A stretch of DNA of 64,000 bases, from NCBI RefSeq assembly GCF_900115055.1, contig NZ_FOVD01000006.1, positions 1-64,000 on the forward strand, in the 5' to 3' direction. The DNA is from Chryseobacterium oleae. GTDB taxonomy: Bacteria > Bacteroidota > Bacteroidia > Flavobacteriales > Weeksellaceae. Positions 41,064 to 50,915 of the stretch are shown piece by piece. A program made the position numbers and the translations under genes. Position 1 is the stretch's first letter; every line of letters starts with the position of its first letter. The notes under the pieces are model-generated. The model did not search any database, was not told the DNA's origin, and was given only the letters and a program-made list of their open reading frames with translations.

Positions 41064-41927
41064 TTATCTGTTGCTTTTCTTCAAAGCATAACCTGCAGCA
41101 CCCAGAATGGCCGCATCTTCAAAAATAGCGGAAATTTTAATAGGAAGCTTGATTTTATGCTCTTCCAGATGCTGATTTAACCTCTTCTTAAAATAAGGAT
41201 AGACTTTTGCAATATTCCCGCCTATGACCAAAACTTCGGGATTGTAGTTTCTGACATATTGTACAATGAAGTCTGCAAAAGAATCTGCATAATCATCAAA
41301 GATTTTCTTCTGGATGTCTTCCGGCTGATCCAACAGGTCTTTCGTTCCTGATATTTCTCCACCGGTTAAAGCTTTATAATGATTCACGAACCAACGTGTG
41401 GCAAGGTAATCTTCACAGATAGAATCTTTGAAAGGTGAATCCCACAAATCTTCATCTGAGGCTACTTCTCCATCATAAAAAGCCGTTCCCAGACCTGTTC
41501 CCAGAGTAACTCCAAAAACTTTACGGTAATCCTGTACGCAGCCTCCGAAAACCTCTCCTTCAAGAAAAGCTCCGGCATCATTCACAAAATAAATCTGATC
41601 GGATGAAATGCCAAGCCTTTCAATCAGTTCCTGTTTAATATTGACCTGATACATATCGATAAATTTTCCCTGCTGCATCAGCGAAATGCCGTTTTCATAA
41701 TCAAAAGGACCGGGCATCGCTATACCGATGAGAAGCTCACTTTTAACTAAATCATGGGTCACTTTTTCAATGGCAGAGATCCAGGCAGAAAAAATAGTTT
41801 CCTTTGGCCCGAAAGAATACACATGTTCTCTCACATATGTAGAACTGATGATTTCGCGCTTCTCCGGATCCACCTGCGCCATGGTAATATGCGAACCGCC
41901 AATGTCTATTCCTACTATATTTTGCAT
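41064..41927 (-). CDS. ROK family sugar kinase
   Basis: This 287-residue cytoplasmic kinase of the ROK family has the N-terminal phosphate-binding loop GIDIGGSHIT, the catalytic VNDAGAFLEGE (Asp) and GVTLGTGLGTAF. The ROK zinc motif CxCGxxGC is absent; the corresponding stretch (SPFKDSICEDYLA) has a single Cys. Bacteroidota members without the zinc site may use mannose, glucose or N-acetylhexosamines. In this context phosphorylation of mannose or GlcNAc released from N-glycans is likely. It begins a three-gene unit with GH92 and the PMI-type cupin. Confidence 0.88.
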   Translation of the reverse strand: MQNIVGIDIGGSHITMAQVDPEKREIISSTYVREHVYSFGPKETIFSAWISAIEKVTHDLVKSELLIGIAMPGPFDYENGISLMQQGKFIDMYQVNIKQELIERLGISSDQIYFVNDAGAFLEGEVFGGCVQDYRKVFGVTLGTGLGTAFYDGEVASDEDLWDSPFKDSICEDYLATRWFVNHYKALTGGEISGTKDLLDQPEDIQKKIFDDYADSFADFIVQYVRNYNPEVLVIGGNIAKVYPYFKKRLNQHLEEHKIKLPIKISAIFEDAAILGAAGYALKKSNR

Positions 41928-41940
41928 TCTTTTATGATAT

Positions 41941-42170
41941 TTTTTTCTTTGGTCAGATACTAGATTTCAGACGTCAGATATCAGACTGTTGTGCTAAGAT
42001 CTAAAACGATATTATTAAATAATCTAAGTAGTTATTAACCATGTCAAGGTTTTGAACCTTGACATGGTTAAGATAATTCCTACCCGTTTTTCAGTCTTAT
42101 CATCTCAACTTTCTTACTTCTATCTCATGTCTGACACCTTTGCTCTTTATTCTTTTCTCCTATCCCGAAT
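41941..42170. repeat. Compound inverted-arm element around a perfect 16-bp hairpin
   Basis: This gene-free gap has a left arm rich in TCAGA units (41950-41987), a right arm rich in the complementary kind of sequence (about 42100-42165), and between them the hairpin listed at 42036-42070. The architecture matches 30829-31105. Confidence 0.5.
42036..42070. repeat. Perfect 16-bp palindrome (hairpin)
   Basis: TAACCATGTCAAGGTT and AACCTTGACATGGTTA pair perfectly with a TTG loop. There is no T run, so it is not a standard terminator. It lies between the GH18 pair and the ROK kinase gene. Confidence 0.85.
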
Positions 42171-42297
42171 ATTATTTATCAATACTCTTTTTACTATTAA
42201 AACAGACAGACAAGAAAGCCGGTTGGCTCCCTGTCTGCCCATAATAAAATCCCCTAATTTATTTTTACTTTTTATACGCCTAATGAGGATTACTTTT
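42171..42297. other. GH18 3' flank with weak hairpin
   Basis: CAGACA (42207-42212) and TGTCTG (42232-42237) enclose an AGCC/GGCT stem with internal mismatches. Reading leftward it runs into an AT-rich tract and may end the GH18 transcript, but it is not a clean terminator. Confidence 0.35.
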
Positions 42298-44709
42298 TTA
42301 TTCTACAATCACTTTTCCGGAAGATGGTGTCTTGCTGTCTTTTGACTGTATGGTATAGATATAGGTTCCCGCAGATAAATTCTGGCTGCTGATCACCATA
42401 TCATTTTTGTCTATTTTTTTGCTGACTATTAATTTCCCTGCCATATCATATAAAGTGATTTCACTGGCAGATTTGTCTTTGATGGTAAAATGGATGTCAT
42501 TTCCTTTTTTAACCGGGTTTGGATATACATAACCTACCTTATTTTTTTCCGAAGAAATATCCTGTGTGGATAGCGCAGTACAGGCTACATCTGTTCTCCA
42601 GTTGGTATTGGTCATATTGGTCAGCGTTGCAAAGTGCGTGTTTGCGGTAGCATCCAAAGCTCCGTTTCCGCTGCCTTCATTCATTCTCCAGTTCGCTTCA
42701 AGATTCGGCGAGTTGGCCGGAACACCGCAGTTGTTGGCAAGAAGTTCCGCTGGTGTTAATGCTCTTTTCCATACTCTGAATTCGTCTAAGAATCCATTAA
42801 GGGTTCTTGCGTTTTCATAATTTCTGGCCAGATAAAGAATACCATTTGCGGTGAAATTACCTGTTGCAGCAACACTTGCATCCAGAACACCATTGATATA
42901 CATTTTCATTGCCGAACCATCATAAGTCGCCGCGATATGATACCATGTATTGGTGTTAAATGTGCTCACAGAATTCAGCTTTATCTGAGAAGTTCCAAAG
43001 CTTAATATAAATTGCAGTTTGTTATTAGCCAAATTTCCATCTCCAAACCTCAGCATTGCAGAATTACTGTCCCCTACTTCAATACCCATTACGGATGAGA
43101 TATAAGGAAAATTGGGTTTGAATGCCTTTACTTTTACCCATCCTTCAAAGGTCACAGCATTTCCGCTAAGGTTAAACTGTCCCGCATTCAGATAATTTGT
43201 GCTTCCATTGAACGAAAGTGATCTGGCGCCAGGGCTCTGTACAGGAGCAAATCCACTGTTAAATGTAGATTCACCGGAATATACGCTGGTCGTTGTTCCC
43301 CCACATACAGCCTGAACTTTCCATACATAGTTTGTATTTTCGGTTAAAGCCGGAAGGGTATATGAATTAGTAGCAACATTAGGAACATCAGTCCAGGTGG
43401 TTGCTGCAGAAGTTTTATACTGTAAATTGTAAGCAGTAGCAGTTCCTACGGCATCCCAGGATAATTTAGTTGTAGCTCCCAGGTAGCTTTCGGACTTCAT
43501 GTCTGATGGCGTTCCGCATGTGCTTCCTGAATTAAAACGGGGTGCAAACAGATAAGTACTTTTTATGGTTGCAGAACAGTTCGACTGTATTCTCCAGTCA
43601 TATTCAGTATTCAGGGTAAGGTTGTTGATGATGGTATTATTTCCTGACAAATTGGTCGCCACATTCACCCATGTAGTTGAATTGGCTGGTTTGTAATCAA
43701 TATTGTAAGTCTGGGAAGCATTACCCGTCCAGTTTAATTTCGCTGAAGTTCCTGTGGTATTCGTTACTTCAAGTCCTAAAGGCGGATCGCAGGCATCACC
43801 CTGTGTCCAGGAATAAAGCTGACCGCTAAGCAAAGTATTTTCACCGTACAGAATATTGGATCCGGTACTCAGGTAGCTGGCATTGTTGGCTGCATTAAGA
43901 TCATACCACATAAACACTCCGTACCCATCATTCATGGTGTTGGTGGCGAGCGTTGTAAGTGTAGCGGGAGACGTTGACTGTGGATTGCTGTTCTGAATCC
44001 AGGTAGCCGCAGCGGAAAGTTTGGAATTGGTAAGTGGCGGTACTGAAGGAGCGCTATACGTTCCGTAATACGGATTCCAGGCGTAATTGATATAATTTCC
44101 GGCTGCATCCCCATTGTAACTCTGTCTTGATATCGCTGGACCAATATAATAAAAAGTGATCAGCTTATCCGGCATGGCTAATTTGAGTTCCTGCAACAAC
44201 ATAACAAAAGAACTGTTGTTCGGCTGTCCTGTTCCGTTATTTCCATAGCCTGCATATTCATCATCCAGATCTACTCCATCCAAACCGTAAGTGTAGACTG
44301 TATGAGCAATCTGTTGTGCAAAATCACGGGCCGCTTCACGATTCGGGAAATTGGAAATACCCGCTCCCTGATGATTTCCTAAGATATCCAGCAGCACTTT
44401 AATTCCTTTTTGCTGTAGAGGCCTTACATAAGTATTGACGTCATTCAAGACCTTAGTTACATTGTTATTGCTCGAGATATAAGCTCTGCTTTTCGAAACG
44501 TCATAGTTGATGTTGGCTGCAAAAATAATGGCAACATCAAAAAGCTGTCTGTTCGTGTTCTGTAAGGTATAAGATCCCGCATTCAGCATATTGCTGTTAT
44601 TCACTTCCACATAGCATACACCCAAAGGATTGAGCTGCTGTGCCTGAAGTCCGGATGCCGCTTGAATGACCAGTGCGATCAGGGCAGTAAGAATGGATTT
44701 TTTTTTCAT
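42298..44709 (-). CDS. T9SS-secreted GH18 endo-beta-N-acetylglucosaminidase (copy 2)
   Basis: This 803-residue enzyme should cut the GlcNAc-GlcNAc link of N-glycans. After a signal peptide (1-23) it has a GH18 barrel (about 28-305) with LDGVDLDDEYAGYG, whose Glu151 is the catalytic acid; this motif and the late VFMWYDLNAAN segment resemble Endo H and Endo F1. Two fibronectin type III domains follow (about 308-390 and 398-485), then a LamG/concanavalin-like module (about 495-660) and a T9SS type A tail (about 725-803: YPNPVKKGN, ending GKVIVE). It is a tandem paralogue of the gene upstream. Confidence 0.9.
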   Translation of the reverse strand: MKKKSILTALIALVIQAASGLQAQQLNPLGVCYVEVNNSNMLNAGSYTLQNTNRQLFDVAIIFAANINYDVSKSRAYISSNNNVTKVLNDVNTYVRPLQQKGIKVLLDILGNHQGAGISNFPNREAARDFAQQIAHTVYTYGLDGVDLDDEYAGYGNNGTGQPNNSSFVMLLQELKLAMPDKLITFYYIGPAISRQSYNGDAAGNYINYAWNPYYGTYSAPSVPPLTNSKLSAAATWIQNSNPQSTSPATLTTLATNTMNDGYGVFMWYDLNAANNASYLSTGSNILYGENTLLSGQLYSWTQGDACDPPLGLEVTNTTGTSAKLNWTGNASQTYNIDYKPANSTTWVNVATNLSGNNTIINNLTLNTEYDWRIQSNCSATIKSTYLFAPRFNSGSTCGTPSDMKSESYLGATTKLSWDAVGTATAYNLQYKTSAATTWTDVPNVATNSYTLPALTENTNYVWKVQAVCGGTTTSVYSGESTFNSGFAPVQSPGARSLSFNGSTNYLNAGQFNLSGNAVTFEGWVKVKAFKPNFPYISSVMGIEVGDSNSAMLRFGDGNLANNKLQFILSFGTSQIKLNSVSTFNTNTWYHIAATYDGSAMKMYINGVLDASVAATGNFTANGILYLARNYENARTLNGFLDEFRVWKRALTPAELLANNCGVPANSPNLEANWRMNEGSGNGALDATANTHFATLTNMTNTNWRTDVACTALSTQDISSEKNKVGYVYPNPVKKGNDIHFTIKDKSASEITLYDMAGKLIVSKKIDKNDMVISSQNLSAGTYIYTIQSKDSKTPSSGKVIVE

Positions 44710-44766
44710 AGTCTATAAGTTTTAATGGCAGATAAAATCATCGGGCCGAAGCCCAATGACTGTTTT

Positions 44767-46911
44767 TTATTTTATAATTAATTTTTCTGTCTGTTTCAAA
44801 CTACCGTCCTGAGATTCGAACTGAATGATATAATTCCCCATCGAAAGCTTCGACAGATCATACGGGTGATCTCCGGCCTGAAGTATTTTGGTTTCTACAA
44901 CACCTCCATTAAAATTATAAACCGATAATTTTCCTCTGCTATATTCTTCAGGAACAGAAACCGTAAGCGGGGACGATGCACTCATTGGATTTGGGTACAA
45001 TCTGATCTGTTTTTTAGCTGACACCAGCTCCGAATCTATCTTTTGATTTTTAGCACTTGCTGAAGCCTTCTGATTTCCTGCCGGACATGGAATATCTGTT
45101 GCCCAGTTAGAAGCATCCACACCTGTCAGCGTTAACGCCAATCCGTTTCCTGAACTGTCCTGAACTGATGAACCGCTCCCTTCATTAAATTTCCAATAGG
45201 CAGCAAGAGAAGTAGCCGGAAGCGTTACATTACACATTTTCTGGCTGATTTCTGTCTGGGTCAATGCTCTTTTCCAAACTCTGAACTCGTCTATCTTTCC
45301 CTGAAAATTACGGGAACTATCATAAGCATAGCCTACATTAAACGCTCCGTTGGAAGTAATGCTCCCTGTTTGAGATCTGCTGGCATCAAGAACGCCATTA
45401 ATGTAAATTTTCATCGCAGAACCATCGTATGTTGCTGCAACATGATACCATGTATTGGCATTTAATGCTGTAGTACCCGCCAGTTTCTGTGATGTATTGT
45501 TAATACTGATGACAAACTGAAGCTTGTTATTCGCAAGACTGGCATCACCTAAACGTAAAAGAGCAGAATTTCCTGTACTGACCTCTGTTCCCATAATTGA
45601 CGATATATAGGGAAAGCCTGATTTGAAAGACGAAGGTTTGATCCAGCCTTCGAAAGATAATGCTGACCCGCTTAAATTCATATTCCCTGCAGAACCGGAT
45701 TCACTGGTACCATCCAATAAAAGAGAGGTTGATCCTGACGGAGTTGTCCCGCCCACACTTTTGAATCTCGGAGCGAAAATATAAGTACTTTTCACGCTGC
45801 AGTTCGTTCTGATTCTCCAGTCATACTCTGAATTGGCTGTCAATCCGGATACGGTGACAGAAGTAGCAGAAATCGCCGTTGCCACGCTTGTCCATGTTGT
45901 AGCTGTAGCTAATTTATAATCTACATCATAGGTATTGGTTCCTACCGCTGACCAGTTCAGTTTTGCACTTGTTCCGGTAAGGTTGCTGGTGAATAACCCG
46001 ATTGGAGCATCACAATTGGCTCCAGCCGTCCATGACTGTAAAGGAGTGCTCAAAACCGTCTGTTGTCCGTATAAAGTTTGGGTTCCGGCAGAAAGCTGCG
46101 CGGTTTCATTGGTTCCGTGAAGATCATACCACAGAAAAAGTCCGTATCCACCAGTTTTGGTTTGATTGGCTAAACTTGTTGTTGTAGCATTAGAAGTATT
46201 TCCCATCCACACTGCTGCGGGAGAAATCTGTGCTTTCGTAAGAGGAGGAACATTGGGTGCAGAAAACGTTCCGTACATGGCGTTCCAGCTGTAATTGATA
46301 AAGTCGCCCACTCTCAATCCGTTCCAGGAAAGTCTTGAAGCCGCGGGACCATAATAATAGAATGATATAATTTTATCCGGAAGCAGTGCTCTTAATTCCT
46401 GAACAAGCATCACAAAAGAGCTGTCATTGGGCTGGCCTGTTCCATTTTGTCCGTAATCTGAGTATTCATCATCAAAATCGATTCCGTCCAGACCGTAAGT
46501 ATTTACCGTATGGGCAAGCTGCTGTGCAAAATCACGCGCTGCTTCACGGGTTGGAAAATTACAGAACCCTGCTCCCTGATGATTTCCAAGAATCGTTAAA
46601 ACCACTTTCATCCCTTTATCCTGAAGCGGTTTTATATACGTACTGGCATTGGTGAGCACTTTGGTCACGTTGTTATTATTGCTCAGATAGGCTCTCCCGC
46701 GGGCAGCATCATAATTAATATTGGCAGCAAAAATATTCACGACATTAAACAGATAATTCCCTGATGTCTGCAGCTTATAGGCTCCGGCATTCAGGATATT
46801 ATTGTTATTCACCTCTACATAGCATATTCCCGTAGGATTAAGCTGCTGTGCACTGAGCACAGGCATCGCATGGATGATCATGAGGATCAAAGTAGTAATG
46901 GCTTTTTTCAT
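44767..46911 (-). CDS. T9SS-secreted GH18 endo-beta-N-acetylglucosaminidase (copy 1)
   Basis: This 714-residue paralogue has the same plan as the next gene but lacks one fibronectin domain. It has a signal peptide (1-21), a GH18 barrel with LDGIDFDDEYSDYG (catalytic Glu149), which is nearly the Endo H motif, one fibronectin type III domain (about 300-380), a LamG module (about 395-560) and a T9SS type A sorting tail (YPNPMSASS, ending EKLIIK). It would be anchored to or released from the cell surface and free high-mannose glycans from glycoproteins. Confidence 0.9.
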   Translation of the reverse strand: MKKAITTLILMIIHAMPVLSAQQLNPTGICYVEVNNNNILNAGAYKLQTSGNYLFNVVNIFAANINYDAARGRAYLSNNNNVTKVLTNASTYIKPLQDKGMKVVLTILGNHQGAGFCNFPTREAARDFAQQLAHTVNTYGLDGIDFDDEYSDYGQNGTGQPNDSSFVMLVQELRALLPDKIISFYYYGPAASRLSWNGLRVGDFINYSWNAMYGTFSAPNVPPLTKAQISPAAVWMGNTSNATTTSLANQTKTGGYGLFLWYDLHGTNETAQLSAGTQTLYGQQTVLSTPLQSWTAGANCDAPIGLFTSNLTGTSAKLNWSAVGTNTYDVDYKLATATTWTSVATAISATSVTVSGLTANSEYDWRIRTNCSVKSTYIFAPRFKSVGGTTPSGSTSLLLDGTSESGSAGNMNLSGSALSFEGWIKPSSFKSGFPYISSIMGTEVSTGNSALLRLGDASLANNKLQFVISINNTSQKLAGTTALNANTWYHVAATYDGSAMKIYINGVLDASRSQTGSITSNGAFNVGYAYDSSRNFQGKIDEFRVWKRALTQTEISQKMCNVTLPATSLAAYWKFNEGSGSSVQDSSGNGLALTLTGVDASNWATDIPCPAGNQKASASAKNQKIDSELVSAKKQIRLYPNPMSASSPLTVSVPEEYSRGKLSVYNFNGGVVETKILQAGDHPYDLSKLSMGNYIIQFESQDGSLKQTEKLIIK

Positions 46912-47092
46912 AATGTTTTTTTTAAGTTATTTTGATGTATTTATATCTATTCATTCCCTTCCAAAAAGAAGAAAATGATCAGTTAATGCCTGAGAATGTC
47001 AAAAGGTTTTCCCTCAATGAATTCTTTGTAAAACACTGCAACTAAAAAAACGGGAATAAAGGGCATGCTGCCACCTTCTGCAAATATCGAGT

Positions 47093-48520
47093 CTAAGTCA
47101 GTAAATCCTGATTCTCGTTAAAGGTTTTCCATAACAGTTCTCCGAATAATGTATTGGCCCATGCAAACCATTCTCTGGTGAACTTTTTATCATTGTCTTT
47201 ATGGAAGGACTCGTGCATAAAGCCTGTTCCTCCATGGGTTTTCTGTAAAGTATCTATACACCATTTGATTTCCTTTCTGTCTTTCGTAGTAAGGGCTTTC
47301 ATAATGATGCTCATTGGCCAGATCATATCAAGACCGATGTGTGGTCCACCGATTCCTTCTGCCAGTTTTCCTTTAAAAAAGAAAGGATTGTCTTCTGACC
47401 AAACGTAATTTCTGGTATTTATATAAACCGGATCATCAGCTTTTACGGCGCCCAGATAAGGAAGACCTAAAAGGCTTGGACAATTGGCATCATCCATTAA
47501 ATTATAACTACCGAATCCATTGGTTTCGAAGGCATAAATCTTTCCGTATTGAGGGTGATTGTAGATTCCGTATTTCTTGATGGCCGCGTCTACCTCATCA
47601 GCCAGACTGTTCAGCTGCTGAGCCAGCGCTTTTTCATTTTTGATCTGCGAAACCATTTCTGCTGCCTGGCGTAAACTCACAACTGCAAATAAATTGGAAG
47701 GAATAAGGAAAGCATAGATGGTAGCATCATCACTCGGACGGAACATAGAATTGATCAATCCTACAGGTTTTGTCGGATAACCGTAACCTCCCATCGGAAT
47801 GCCATCTGTAGCCCAGGCTGTCGTACGCTCGAACTGGTAAGGGCCTAAACCGGTTTTTCTCTGCTGCTCTATGAAAGTCTGTAAAGTCAGTTTAATTCCC
47901 TGCAGCCAATTGTTATCAAAAGGTGTCGTATCTCCGGTAGTTTTCCAGAAGTGGTAAGCCAGACGAATCGGATAGCACAGTGAATCGATCTCCCATTTTC
48001 TTTCGTGGGTTCCGGGTTTCATATCCGTATGATCGTATTCTTTCCACTTGCTTATTTTATTGTTATCGTTATAAAAAGCATTCGCATAAGGATCTTTCAG
48101 GATGAATTCGGTTTGTTTGTGAATCACTCCGGAGATCAGCTTGTGAAGTTTTTCATCCTTCTTTGAGAACTGCAGGTATGGGAAAACCTGTGCAGAACTG
48201 TCGCGAAGCCACATAGCATCTATATCTCCCGTAATCACATAAGTGTCCGGAGTTCCATTAATTTCTTTATAAAAAACGGTGGTATCTAAAGTATTGGGAA
48301 AGCAGTTTTCAAAAAGCCATGACAGCTCTTTATTCTTCACTTTCTTTTTAAAAGCTTCAATTGCACTTTCTACCGCTTCACTCGTAAAATGTCTTTTATC
48401 TTTCGGAACGCGGACTACAGGGAAATTTTCTACGCTCAATGTTTTTGCGAAAACATTTTGAGTAAACATCAATCCTGCTCCTGCCAGTGCACTTGTCTTT
48501 ATAAATTTTCTCCTTTCCAT
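47093..48520 (-). CDS. GH125 exo-alpha-1,6-mannosidase
   Basis: This 475-residue glycoside hydrolase of family GH125 removes terminal alpha-1,6-linked mannose. It has a Tat-like N-terminus (MERRKFIKTSALAGAG) and an alpha/alpha barrel with ITGDIDAMWLRDSSAQVFPY, KWEIDSLCYPIRLAY and FMHESFHKDND, features shared with characterised members. It should act in the periplasm on trimmed high-mannose glycans. It follows the second GH92 gene by 30 bp. Confidence 0.92.
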   Translation of the reverse strand: MERRKFIKTSALAGAGLMFTQNVFAKTLSVENFPVVRVPKDKRHFTSEAVESAIEAFKKKVKNKELSWLFENCFPNTLDTTVFYKEINGTPDTYVITGDIDAMWLRDSSAQVFPYLQFSKKDEKLHKLISGVIHKQTEFILKDPYANAFYNDNNKISKWKEYDHTDMKPGTHERKWEIDSLCYPIRLAYHFWKTTGDTTPFDNNWLQGIKLTLQTFIEQQRKTGLGPYQFERTTAWATDGIPMGGYGYPTKPVGLINSMFRPSDDATIYAFLIPSNLFAVVSLRQAAEMVSQIKNEKALAQQLNSLADEVDAAIKKYGIYNHPQYGKIYAFETNGFGSYNLMDDANCPSLLGLPYLGAVKADDPVYINTRNYVWSEDNPFFFKGKLAEGIGGPHIGLDMIWPMSIIMKALTTKDRKEIKWCIDTLQKTHGGTGFMHESFHKDNDKKFTREWFAWANTLFGELLWKTFNENQDLLT

Positions 48521-48550
48521 TATACTTTTATATTTCGTTATTTTTTTGAT

Positions 48551-50791
48551 CTATTTTACAGGCTTGCTTCCCATTACAAATTTCAGTTCGCCACCATTCA
48601 TAATATCGCTGTGATTGATTTCCCAGCTTTTGAATTCTTTCCCGTTCAGGAACATTTTCTGAACGTAGATATTTTTATCCGAGATCTTCTCTGCAATGAC
48701 TGTGAAGGTTTTTCCATTCTCCAGTTTTAAGGCTACTTTCGGAAACTGTGGTGCACCAATGGCATATACAGGTTTTCCGGGAGTCACCGGGTAGAATCCT
48801 AATGAAGAGAAAATATACCATGCAGACATCTGACCGCAGTCTTCATTATTGACAATGCCGTCTGGTTTTGCTGCGTACATATTATCGCGGATGAATTTGA
48901 TCATTTTCTGGGTTTTGTAAGGAGCTCCCGCGTAGTTGTACAGGTAAGGAACATGATGCCCCGGTTCATCACCGAATCCCAGAGAACCTATGAATCCTGA
49001 AATATCTACATGCTGCTCACCGATCATTTTAAGTTCTTCCGTAAAGGTTTTGTCCAGTTTTTCTTCAAATCCTTTTTTTCCTCCGTATAAATTCATCATT
49101 TCATCGATCTGATGAGGAACAAAGAAATCGTAAGCCCAAATATTTCCGGATACCCAGTGCGGCTGAAGTTTTTTCCAGTCGTTGAGCGTAAAATCAGCAA
49201 GGAATTCTCCGTTTTTCTGTCTTGGCCAGAAATGTTTATTTTCTTTGTTGAAGGTGTTAAGGAAGCTCATAGAGCGTTTCTTATACACTTCCGCTTCTTC
49301 TTTTTTACCCAGTTTTTCAGCAAGCTGCTGAATGCACCAGTCGTCATACGCGTATTCCAGCGTTGCCGAAACTGAAGCTCCGTTTTCTGATGGGGTGTAG
49401 CCTAATTTAATATAATCATTAAGGCCTCCTCCGCCATCGCTGCTGCTAATTTTATCCGTTAAAGAAGCATCTTTCATCGCGGCAAATGCTTTCTCCTGAT
49501 CAATTCCCGGTACGCCTTTGGAAATCGCGTCCCAGATCACCGACACACTGTGGTAACCGAGCATACAGAAGTTATCGTACCCGCACAATTCCCAGATAGG
49601 CATGTGATCTTTACGGTCTGTGTATCTGCTGATCAGAGAGTTGGCGAATTCTTTTGTATGTTTCTGATCCATAATGGTCAGCAAAGGGTGTGTTGCTCTG
49701 AAACCGTCCCAATAGGAATAGGTACTGTAGTTCGTAAACCATTTGGTGTTCATGTTTTCCTGCGCGGCTACATAATCTCCATTGGTATCCATATACAGAT
49801 TAGGCGCAATGAATGTGTGATACACTCCGGTATAGAAGATTTTTCTCTGGTCATCCGTACCGCCGGTCACCTGGAATCTGTTGATAAGATCTCTCCATGT
49901 ATTCTGAGCTGTTTCTTTAGCCTGTGCAAAATTTACATTCTTAGCTTCGGCATCAAAGTTTTCCTGCGCACCTTCCGTACTTACGGGAGATAGAGAAACT
50001 TTCACTTCAATGCTTTCATTCTCTTCAGTTGAAAATCTCACGAAAGCTTTGGCATCTTTGGCAAGAGCAATTTTTTCGTTCTCTTTTAATTTCCCTTCAG
50101 AATAAGTTCCGTAAGATTTAAACGGTTTTGAAAATTCCATCACGAAATAAGCAAAACGTTTTCCGCCCCAGCCGTTGCTGTAGCAATATCCTTTGATCTT
50201 ATTGTTTCCTTCTATGCTTACCAGCGTATGATAAATATTCCCGAAGATTTTATTGGTAGGATCAATGATGACATTGGATTCTTCACTCTTTGGGAAGGTA
50301 TATTTATGGAAACCTACTCTCGGAGAAGCGGTCAGCTCGGCTTTAATTCCGTAACTGTCCAACATCACGGAATAATATCCCGGTGAAGCGGTTTCTCTTT
50401 CGTGGCTGAATGTAGAACGGTAGCCACTTTCCGGTTTATCTTCCGAGCCCGGAAGCATCTTTATTTTCCCGACGGTTGGCATTACTAAAATATCTCCAAG
50501 ATCTGCCCAGCCTGTTCCGCTGAGATGATTATGACTGAATCCCATAATGGTTTTACTGCTGTAATGATACCCTGAACACCAGTCCCAGTCACCACTTTTG
50601 GTATTCTGATCCGGGCTGAGCTGGATCATTCCAAAAGGCGTAGTTGCTCCGGGAAAGGTATGGCCGTGCCCTCCTGTTCCTATGAAAGGATCTACCCATG
50701 AAAGGACATTATCCTTCCGTTGCTGAGCGTTTCCAACATGAGAAAACAGGATCATTGACAAAAATATAAGCAGTTCTTTTTTCATAATCAT
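48551..50791 (-). CDS. GH92 family alpha-mannosidase (copy 2)
   Basis: This 746-residue GH92 enzyme is clearly homologous to the other GH92 in the locus but diverged, so the two probably differ in linkage preference. It has a signal peptide ending near GNAQ, the N-terminal WVDPFIGTGGHGHTFPGAT motif, and the barrel motifs YWDGFRATHPLLT, GNIWAYDFFVPHQ and NNEDCGQMSAWYIFSSLG. The GHTFPGA signature is found in members acting on alpha-1,2 or alpha-1,3 mannosides. A second Met at 50785 could be the start. Confidence 0.94.
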   Translation of the reverse strand: MIMKKELLIFLSMILFSHVGNAQQRKDNVLSWVDPFIGTGGHGHTFPGATTPFGMIQLSPDQNTKSGDWDWCSGYHYSSKTIMGFSHNHLSGTGWADLGDILVMPTVGKIKMLPGSEDKPESGYRSTFSHERETASPGYYSVMLDSYGIKAELTASPRVGFHKYTFPKSEESNVIIDPTNKIFGNIYHTLVSIEGNNKIKGYCYSNGWGGKRFAYFVMEFSKPFKSYGTYSEGKLKENEKIALAKDAKAFVRFSTEENESIEVKVSLSPVSTEGAQENFDAEAKNVNFAQAKETAQNTWRDLINRFQVTGGTDDQRKIFYTGVYHTFIAPNLYMDTNGDYVAAQENMNTKWFTNYSTYSYWDGFRATHPLLTIMDQKHTKEFANSLISRYTDRKDHMPIWELCGYDNFCMLGYHSVSVIWDAISKGVPGIDQEKAFAAMKDASLTDKISSSDGGGGLNDYIKLGYTPSENGASVSATLEYAYDDWCIQQLAEKLGKKEEAEVYKKRSMSFLNTFNKENKHFWPRQKNGEFLADFTLNDWKKLQPHWVSGNIWAYDFFVPHQIDEMMNLYGGKKGFEEKLDKTFTEELKMIGEQHVDISGFIGSLGFGDEPGHHVPYLYNYAGAPYKTQKMIKFIRDNMYAAKPDGIVNNEDCGQMSAWYIFSSLGFYPVTPGKPVYAIGAPQFPKVALKLENGKTFTVIAEKISDKNIYVQKMFLNGKEFKSWEINHSDIMNGGELKFVMGSKPVK

Positions 50792-50915
50792 AATAGGGAA
50801 ATCTTAAAAATTTCTCAAGATAGGAGTTTATTTAACAATATAAAAACCGAAACAATGATTTCAACGAGCAGGAAAATAAAGTTGACCGGCATATTCTTTA
50901 TATTTTTGAATCAGC

